From Liolophura sinensis (Eukaryota; Mollusca; Polyplacophora; Chitonida; Chitonidae), in NCBI RefSeq assembly GCF_032854445.1, contig NC_088301.1, positions 42,775,116-42,839,115 of the forward strand: DNA of 64,000 nt, written 5' to 3'. The position numbers were made by a program, and so were the translations under genes. The notes under the pieces are model-generated. The model saw nothing but the letters and a program-made list of their open reading frames with translations, did not search any database and had not been told where the DNA came from. Below, piece by piece: positions 55,883 to 64,000 of the stretch (positions are counted from its first letter, which is position 1; the number at the start of each line of letters is the position of its first letter).

Positions 55883-58800
55883 TTACAAACAGTTTACAGA
55901 AGTCTATCAGGGGAGCTAATTAGCGTTGATTCAGTATGCAACGAAATCGCCGTCGGATTTCAACAATTATAGCCAGACTTTAACGAGACTTTCTATACAC
56001 CAGATGTACTTTATTAGAATTATTGTAGATTTACTAGAGGTATACACGAACTCGCGGATACATATGTATGAATAAATTACCTCATCTAGGTATCCCCAGA
56101 AATTTTCACTGGAATTGCGAGAAATTCCGCCCACAGATAGAGGACATGGTGTTAACGCTGGTCTCCCTGCAACACGTTAACAATGATAATGACAACATTT
56201 TCTGAAAGATCAACATGCAAACAGGCAATCTTATCTGTTGCATCAGTCAACACCTAATGGTGTATGTAAGCTCATGTTTTTTTATGGATCAAGCCTTTCA
56301 TGTATGAAACCCTATTGTGTATGTGAAAAAGTGTTGAAAACAAAACGGCGTCGCTTTTCACTCAAAAACGGTCAGCCAAGAATTCATGGAACTTATGTAT
56401 GCTTTAGAGAAAGGATTGAAGTTGTACCCCGTTACTGTAGGACTGATTGAGTCACCTGACCTGGTGGCCATACTAGATATTAAATAAAATGCTTTAAAAA
56501 GACACTTCTCCAAAACGGCTCAAGCCACTGACAACAAAATAATGCAGATCATTTCCAAACTTCTGGCTTTGCAATTTTCGAATTTGCAATTCGTTGGTGC
56601 TTTGGTCTTACTCTCTGTGCTGTACGTCTGATTATATTATCGAAACCGAAGGAGACCATATCCCCTTTGCACATAATCCTAAGGACATGACATTATCACA
56701 ATCGGATGAACAGCTTGGACACCGAAAAAGCTGTTTCATAACAGCTATAATTGTTTTTTTTTGCACTGAACAGGATAGATACTTAATGACTTTATTTATA
56801 TATGTGATCGGTGTGGCCAGCCGGAGTGTCCAGAGTAAACTACCAACCTTGGTAAGAGGGGTATCTAAAAAAATTCCTAATTTAGAAAGAGCCGCGGCAG
56901 CGATAACTCTATTTGAACACACGATCTGTTTGGTCTGAGGCCTACAAGTCGCATCGAGCGAGCGCGTGGGCTGACGTGGGTAACGGTTTTCTTACCCTAT
57001 CCGTGGGTAGAAGTTATATTAACATATCTGTTGGTAAAGGTTATATTGACACACCCCAGAAAGGAAATCACTCTTCAACTTCAATGATATCCATAATATT
57101 TGTATAATAAAAGAAAAACCTCATGACTCTGCTCGGTTTGAGGAAAGGCTTGTATGTTGGTTTGTTTGGGGTTTAATGCCAATTTCTGTTAAATATCCCG
57201 ACAGCTTCTCCCTGTAGTCATGAGCATGCAGCCGGTCTAAATTTTGGTAGTGATGCCTATCTGGAGCGCAATGCCGAAGAGACAGACACGTGGCTATAGA
57301 TACACCAGTTCAATACACGTCTGTGGGAAGCGACAAGGGAGGAAGGTTAAAATTGGCAATTTTAAACAGACATTAACGGTTTCAGGATTGAACTCATATT
57401 TGCCGATGAGGAGACAGGAGTTCTGAGCCTCTCCAACGCGTCCGACGACATGATAGATTTAACTATGGATCTTGTTAGACCGTTTTTTTTTTTTTGATTC
57501 TTTGATTTCCAGACACTGATGTCCTGCGCATAATCGTTGTCTTAATTATTTTTCTGTGAATACATATTTGATAATACTTCCAGAAGAAACTTGCTGTTCC
57601 ATAATGTGTTATACCACTTAAAAGTTTGTTAATGCCAAGTTTCCCCTTTTTAAATGTTCCGACGGCATAGAACACCTATGCAGGCGGTAGGCTTTACGTA
57701 AAATATAATGTCGATGTGTTTAAAACACTGTTTACACTAAAACTGGTATAAATACACATAGAATAACACTGCCCATAATGTGTGTAAACTAGTTTCTCTT
57801 ACACACGTTGTGTTCAATGCACTTTGACAAGCGGGTATACCATACCTATAAAACCCTCGGCCTCAGCACATACTTCCCTGTCAGCTCTGAGTACCACCCT
57901 GCCGTTCTGGTATTCCAAGGATACATCTTGAAACCCCCAGGGAGACTATTTAATTGAAGCAAAAATGCAATGTAATCTTTACTTTGTGCCCTAATTTCAA
58001 ATTTGACTATTTTTATCCGGAATGCCTTGTGGGCCTTGTCTATAATATACTCATCCATTGGATCATTTCTTTGACTAACGATAATTAATTGCTCAAAACC
58101 ATGGATTAATGCTATTTTCAAACCAGCAAGCGTAAAATTAACTACCCCCTTGTGTCTTCATAAAAAGCTAAAAATTTACACTGATTAAACCCTGAAATTT
58201 TACACGTGTAGTCCACCATCATGGGGCACGGGAAAAAATGTAAATACACGTCATTTTCCACTTGGTTTCTTTAAAAATGTAGCAACAATGCTCTTGTGGA
58301 GTAATCTTCCATCGTGGATAATTGTTCTTCCAGATTATATTTATTTTCAAAAGTTTGCTACGTTGCTATGAATTATTGCAATCTTTTTAACAAATTTTCA
58401 TACGAAATCTTAAATGTGTCCTTTAAAAATGTCATCAACAAAATACATAAGACACTGCCCACGGCTTTATACATACATAATATACATAACTATAAGGCGT
58501 GCACACTTACAATTAAAATAAATCGTTGGCTTCCGTAAGGTGTTTGTTATTATCTCAATTATATTCTCAAAACCTTCCTCTCTTCCCACACATGGCGTTC
58601 ATTCGATAGCGTTAACTAATCATATATACTTACACTTACATCTCATGCCGTCCTATACATACTGTATAACTGATATTATTTATTTGATTCGTGTTTTACG
58701 CTGTACTCACACGACGGCGGCCAATATTATGGTGGAAGAAACCGGGCGGAGCCCACGGGGAATCCACGATCATCTGCAGGTTGCTGACAGACCTTCTTAC

Positions 58801-61174
58801 GTACGACCGGAGAGGAGAGTTGTCATGAGAGCTGGACTTGAACTCACGGCGAGCGCATTGGTGAGGGCTCCTGGGTCATTGCGCCGCGCTGGCGTGCTAA
58901 CCCCCTCGACTACGGACTCCCCCCAAGGGTGTACAAAACATGAAACATCTGTACTTGGTTCAGATATGATCTTGACTGTATTAAATTGTTTTCTCTTTTC
59001 ACACATCAAGATTAGATGTGCTGTGTATACGTGCGATAATGTAGATGTAATATAGTTAATGAGACAGATGCCTTCTGATTGTTTTACTCTGGCGAAAACC
59101 TTCGATGGCCACCATAGTGATCTAAGCGTTCCACATAGAATTCCAATAAAAGAGTGTGTACAGTAATTGTTGTTAGACTAAATACCTATACCGATTTTCC
59201 AAAGGCGGAAATAATGTTACCTCTTTACACAGCTGATATACGAATGTTTGTTCCGACGCATAGATTTGAAAGGAAATTTTAGACTTACATTTTTCTTCAT
59301 TGCCACCTAAACATTGCTGTTGTACAATTAAGAGGGCTATGAAAGTCCGCAACAATTTATGCTGAATATGTAGATAAGATATCTAAGGATATTAAAAGCA
59401 GAAAATAAGCGTTCACTGTGTACTTAGACTTGTCAAAATCCTTTGAAACCATCAATCATCAACTCTGAAGTAGCTTTGTTTTAATTCCTATTTCCCGGAT
59501 GAAATCAAAGGATTGTTAATGGCCATTTTTCAGCTGATAGATATTTAAGTGGGGTTTTTTCTCGAGATGCAGAAATATCCATTTTAGATCCGGTTTTAAT
59601 TGTACTTTTTATCCTAATAAGTTGTCTACATTTTTCGGACAGTTCGCACAGTTTGTAGCGCGTCCGCTTCGGGGGCGGAAGATCCAGGGTCAATCATGGG
59701 TCGAGTCACACCTAAGATCTTAAAAGAGGAAGTTGTAACTTCCTCGATTGGCGTTCAGCATGAAGGCGAAGTGCAACGAATGGTTGAACGTATCAGTTTA
59801 ATGGCTCGGGTGGGGAGCCTTACTGCCTTCGGTAAGGCGTCTCAGTGTAGCAGAGTGGTGGAAATCCGTCCCGCAACAAGGAGGCACATTACATGCACTC
59901 TAAGGATTCTTTCGTCGTCATATGAGTGTACGAAGTTAAACCTCAAGCACTCACTCACTCACTCACTCACTCACTCTGACAGATCGATATTCACAGACGG
60001 TCCCAAGTCTGATTTATATTAGGCTCCATTTTTGTCATTAATTACTAAAACACCTTATTGTGTACACCTTATACATTTCTTCAAATCATAACGACTAGGC
60101 TAAAAATAGGTTAAAGGCATGTAATTTCATACCATATAGAACCAGGCTACATTTGGATTAGACATAAAACCTGATTTGTGTAAGACTCTCGGCTGAATAT
60201 GCAGCATGAAGTTTGACACGGGTATCGAAATCGAAACATGTGAAAGTACATTCCCGTGAATAATCATGCAAGATCAAAAGTTATAATACAAGCACGTAAA
60301 GAACAACGTAGCAGAACGAAAATGTGTAACTGCAGGATGTCTGGTGCAATATACTCACCACGGTTTTATGTTGGCAGTTAAGTATTTCACTTTTGAAGTC
60401 ATCTCTAATCATGAGTCGGAAAGAACGGGAAATAGCTCGGTATTCTATCACAATGGATGGCTTTCCCATTAGACAACCGTTGTTCACAAGCGAGGTGAAA
60501 GAGACGTCGTTCTGTTTAATGCTACTCTGGAAACGGAAACGAATTTGGAAAGTGTCGCTGAGATCATTGTTGTTGAACACCCATAGTTTTGCCACACCTC
60601 CATGAACCTCTGCCGCCCCGCCGCCAATACACCCTTCAGGTGTCTTGATCTGGAAGGACCCGTGTGGCATGATTGTCACAGCTGTCTTCTGTGCATCAGT
60701 CAAATCATCGTTGAATGTTGCGTTAAAAATTGTTTCACATGGTCTCTGTCCTATTTTGAGAAAAAGGAGCAAGAGTCAGAACTAAACATACGTGTCTTAT
60801 GTTTAAATTTTATTCACAGTAAGTTAGAGGCTTTATAAAACTTTTAAAATAAACACGGTTAATTGTGTAACGCATGGCAAACTGCAATAGTATTATGGCC
60901 CTATATATGACCAAGAAAACATTCTCCACTTTCTATATAGTTGTATTTCGACTGCTGTTGCGAAATGTATAAAAATCTTTATTTTATTTTGAATTATTAT
61001 TACATTTATAGAAAAAATCGAAAAATCGAATCGGAATTACACTTAAACACAAACATTTATAATCCGTACCCTTATACTGCAAATTTCTGTAAGAAATGTT
61101 TCAAAGAGCATATGTAAGTACATACCTGATAGTACTGACGCAATGAACACAGGGAAACAGAGCATTCGCAACAT
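55883..61174 (-). CDS. Gene 6: secreted laminin-G-like protein lacking the CxC exon
   Basis: Exons in transcript order: 61174-61126, 60750-60359, 57945-57846, 56166-56081 and tentatively 55903-55883, 215 residues. The signal exon encodes MLRMLCFPVFIASVLS and ends in phase 1. It splices directly to the LamG exon (GQRPCETIFNATF), so the two-module cysteine exon of genes 2-5 is absent; the 375-base intron between them shows no trace of it. Exon 3 is exactly 100 bases (WGFQDVSLEYQNGRVVL, then REVCAE), as in genes 4 and 5. Exon 4 has PCPLSVGGIS and WGYLDE. All junctions keep frame in phases 1,0,1,0. The last exon (TSVNCL, stop) is short and weakly supported but supplies the sixth cysteine expected at that place. 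Similarity (PCETIF, NNGC, YRAI.RS) is closest to gene 5, which it faces tail to tail. Product: a small secreted lectin-like domain. Confidence 0.8.
57151..57330. repeat. Dispersed repeat fragment
   Basis: GGTTTAATGCCAATTTCTGT, AATATCCCGACAGCTTCTCC and following sequence look like a worn SINE-type element. It reads as a charged false frame on the minus strand. It lies in an intron of gene 6. Confidence 0.35.
58674..58925 (-). mobile_element. tRNA-derived SINE (family S1), near full length
   Basis: Reversed tail ATTTATTTGATTCGTGTTTT, core (CACGACGGCGGCCAATATTA), B-box region (GCTGGACTTGAACTCACGGC) and tRNA-like head complement (GCGTGCTAACCCCCTCGACT) are all present. It sits in an intron of gene 6, in the same sense as the gene. 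Confidence 0.88.
59643..59981 (+). mobile_element. tRNA-derived SINE (family S3) with (ACTC)n tail
   Basis: The head TTTGTAGCGCGTCCGCTTCG, then GGGGGCGGAAGATCCAGGGT and GGGTCGAGTCAC, is tRNA-like. The body has TTGGCGTTCAGCATGAAGGC and ends in GAAGTTAAACCTCAAGC and a run of ACTC. A related body is cut by the right window edge (63905-64000). Confidence 0.7.
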
Positions 61175-61199
61175 TTTACCTGGAAATATATTAAACATA

Positions 61200-62329
61200 T
61201 AATATAAATTGCAAACTTGTAACATTTATAACTCTGTTGAAAGTTAAACAGCTTTTTGCCCGAATATAGTTGTTGGCAAATATTGTACAGAACTTACGTC
61301 ATGTTTACTTTCAGTAAAAAAATAACAACTATACATACTTATACTCCGAAAATACTTTTTGGACGAAACTTACTAAATGAGCTGTTAGTCAGAACAAATC
61401 ACCGAACCCCTGTTCCGATCTTTAGAAATCTAGCTTAAATGTAGCTGGGCGTTCCTCCCATATATTTATGTATAGTGCAAGGCAATGTAAATAACTGCTT
61501 TTTTCTGTTGGACCCTATAGTAATTTCACCATATATATTCCTTGTTCTCTGTATTACGCAAAATAATACATTTCCCAATTATAGAAATATCTGTTCGTTG
61601 AGTTAATGTGAATAAATAAGCGTTCAAAAGCACAAGTAGGACATCATTTGTTCATTGCAAATTTGACGATGTCCTGGCCGCCTCGTTTGTACACACAGAC
61701 TACACCTTTAAAATGTGTTAAATATTTATTTATGTGCAAAGACCGGCTTAACCAGTCACTCTGTGTACCAACGTTCGTCATGCGTTGTACAAAACCTCCT
61801 AAACTTTCTTAACACAACACACTTTGTGCGTTGGCTAAATTATCCAACGGGACATTGCTTTGCGGAAATTTCAAAACTTTGATTTTGATTCGTTTAAATC
61901 AAATTAGTTTCAGCATATCCTCTAAGGCTTAACCATTTCTCAGTACCGTGATACGAGAGACTGTCATAGATCTTTTTCTTTCATCTCTTGATTGTATTCA
62001 GTTAGAATATAATATAGTATGAACTTGAAAGGAAAATACGCAAAAAATACATTCTCAGTAAAACCAGTGCAGGCGGTGACCAGGAAAATCTGACTTGACA
62101 CGCTGCTTCATGGCTATGTCTAATACCTGGACCTAGAACGTGCATTTTGGTTAGCGGCTGGTATACGAATGTCTGTTTATACACATCTTCTTAGTATAGA
62201 TCTTCTGCAAGGCTTAAAGTGCTGGCGTAAATAGATGCAAGCAAAACACTATAGTACTAGTTAAGTAAAATATTATTATTATTGATATTATGTGTATATC
62301 TAAATTCGTGCACGCCACCACCTACTTGG
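61200..62329. other. Upstream flank of gene 6
   Basis: No further exon recognised. A non-coding first exon of gene 6 is expected here (the signal exon follows an acceptor, TTCCAG, at 61180), but I could not fix a TATA box or donor with confidence. It contains one copy of a dispersed ACAGACATTCGTATACCAGC repeat (62148-62185, minus). Confidence 0.5.
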
Positions 62330-62855
62330 AAATGCTGCAATCCTCATGTGACACCACCTGCACTGTGAAGCAGCAATCCTCATGTGACACCACCTACACT
62401 GTGAGGCTGCAATCCTCATATGACACTACCTAAACTGTGAGGCTGCAATCTTCACGTGACACCACCTACTCTGTGAGGCTGCAATCCTCATGTGACACCA
62501 CCTACTCTGTGAGGCTGCAATCCTCATGTGACACCACCTACTCTGTGAGACTGCAATCCTCAAGTGACACCACATACTCTGTGAGGCTGCAAACCTCAAG
62601 TGGCACCACCTTCTCTGTGAGACTGCAATCCTCAAGTGACACCACATACTCTGTGAGGCTGCAAACCTCAAGTGGCACCACCTACTCTGTGACTGCAATC
62701 CTCAAGTGACACCACATACTCTGTGGGGGTGCAAACCTCAAGTGGCACCACCTACTCTGTGAGGCTGCAATCCTCACGTGACACCACCTACTCTGCGAGG
62801 CTGCAATCCTCGCGCGACACCACCTACTCTGTGAGGCTGCAGCCTCCATGTCCTA
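62330..62855. repeat. 36-bp minisatellite
   Basis: About 14 copies of GGCTGCAATCCTCATGTGAC plus ACCACCTACTCTGTGA. The 36-bp unit is 12 codons, so both strands carry open frames (RLQSSCDTTYSV on plus). No start context, splice site or signal peptide suggests a real gene. Confidence 0.93.
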
Positions 62856-62879
62856 CTTGTGATTATGTAAAACTAATGT

Positions 62880-63905
62880 ACTCTCTTTGATTATGTAATA
62901 CTAATGTGCTACACCACGCTCTATCTGAGGTTCTGCAAAACTGATGTGCCACACCAGGTTCTCTGTGGTTCTGGTAAACTGATATGTCGCGCCACTCTCT
63001 CTCTATGGTTCTGTAAACTGGTGTGCCACACCACGTTCTTTGTGGTTCTGTAAAACTGATATGTCGCACCACTCTCTCTCAATGGTTCTGTAAACTGGTG
63101 TGCCACACCACGTTCTTTGTGGTTCTGTAAAATTGATATGACGCTCCACGCTCTCTCTATGGTTCTGTAAAACTGATGTGCCACACCAGGTTCTCTGTGG
63201 CTCTGTAAAATTGATGTGCCTCACCACGTTCTCTGTGGTTCTGTAGAACTGATGTGCCACACCACATTCTCTGTGACTGCGTAATACTGGTGTGCCACAC
63301 CACGTTCTCTGCGGTTCTGTAAAACTGATGTGCCACACCACGTTCTCTGTGGTTCTGTAAAACTGACGTGCCACACCACGCTTTCTTTGACAGAGTAATA
63401 CTGGTGTGCCACACCACGCTCTCTGTGGCTCTGTAAAACTGATGTGCCTCACCACGCTCTCTGTGGTTCTGTAAAACTGATGTGCCACACCACGTTCTCT
63501 GTGGTATTGTAAAACTGATGTGCCACACCACGTTCTCTATGATTCTGTAAAACTGATGTGCCACACCAGGTTCTCTGTGGTTCTGTAATACTGATGTGCC
63601 ACACCACGCTCTCTGTGGTTCTGTAAAACTGATGTGCCACACCAGGTTCTCTGTGGTTCTGTAAAACTGGTGTGCCACACCACGCTCTCTGTGATTCTGT
63701 AAAACTGATGTACCCCACCACGTTCTCTGTGACAGAGTAATACTGGTGTGCCACACCACGTTATCTGTGGCTCTGTAAAACTGATGTGCCACATCACGCT
63801 CTCTGTGGTATTGTAAAACTGATGTGCCATACCACGCTCTCTGTGGTTCTGTAAAACGGATGTGCCACACCACGCTCTCTGTGACGGAGTAATACTGGTG
63901 TGCCA
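62880..63905. repeat. 38-bp minisatellite
   Basis: About 27 copies of GGTTCTGTAAAACTGATGTG plus CCACACCACGTTCTCTGT. On the minus strand the unit has no stop in any frame, giving overlapping open frames of up to 249 codons with a 38-residue super-period (QNHRERGVAHQFYRTTE). I treat these as artefacts. Confidence 0.93.
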
Positions 63906-64000
63906 CAAAACGCTTGGCGTTAAGGGGAAGTGCAACGACAGGTTGGCCTGTATCAGTATAATCTCTCCTGTGGGGCGACTAACTTGCTTTCGATAAGTCG
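63905..64000 (+). mobile_element. S3-type SINE fragment at the right edge
   Basis: TTGGCGTTAAGGGGAAGTGC, then CGACAGGTTG and GTATCAGTATAAT parallel the S3 body at 59736-59830. It is cut by the window end. Confidence 0.5.

Noticed and set aside
60281-60358. Read-through of the gene 6 LamG exon into a hydrophobic tail
   Set aside because: A good donor (GTG|GTGAGT) at 60359 and in-frame downstream exons at 57945 and 56166 explain the gene better.
63157-63906. 249-codon minus-strand frame
   Set aside because: Product of the 38-bp array, open in all frames.

Overview
The window is animal nuclear DNA, most likely from a mollusc (another lophotrochozoan is possible). It is AT-rich with long introns, contains GT-AG spliced genes, is full of minisatellites and TA/CA/CT microsatellites, and carries many copies of a tRNA-headed SINE with an (AATA)n tail of a type I associate with mollusc genomes. 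A run of 200 Ns at 15176-15375 is an assembly gap. I see no bacterial-type genes and no recognisable LTR, LINE or viral coding region.

The coding content is one gene family. By following splice sites and reading frame I resolve five paralogues: gene 2 (+, 21573-24519), gene 3 (-, 28278-33145), gene 4 (+, 39946-43484), gene 5 (+, 51054-54642) and gene 6 (-, 55883-61174). A candidate sixth member, gene 1 (-, first coding exon 679-844), runs off the left edge. Each encodes a secreted protein: a signal peptide, then (except in gene 6) one exon holding two cysteine modules that end in C-x-C and resemble the second half of type-2 chitin-binding (peritrophin-like) domains, then a laminin-G/concanavalin-A-like domain with six shared cysteines split over four exons. 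Intron phases are the same in all members (1,1,0,1,0). Genes 2/3 and genes 5/6 form tail-to-tail pairs. Chitin-binding modules followed by a LamG domain recall mollusc shell-matrix proteins of the Pif type, but a lectin-like or immune role cannot be excluded from sequence alone.

Genes 1, 2 and 3 share a promoter layout: a TATA box, a short non-coding first exon ending 68-75 bases downstream, and a 5'UTR intron before the signal-peptide exon.

Layout: 1-480 27-bp minisatellite; 0.68-2.4 kb gene 1 start; 2.4-20.8 kb gene-poor, with minisatellites at 13.3-14.1 and 16.4-17.2 kb and the gap; 20.9-24.9 kb gene 2; 24.9-28.1 kb nothing coding; 28.2-35.9 kb gene 3; 36.6-39.3 kb SINEs and a small array; 39.9-43.5 kb gene 4; 43.5-49.3 kb nothing coding; 49.3-50.4 kb 80-bp array; 51.0-54.7 kb gene 5; 55.9-61.2 kb gene 6; 62.3-63.9 kb two large minisatellites.

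The oddest feature is that two paralogues have a splice donor inside a tandem array: a 106-bp unit copied nine times over the exon 4 donor of gene 3, and a 25-bp unit copied about eight times starting at the signal-exon donor of gene 5. Both create ladders of extra donor sites.
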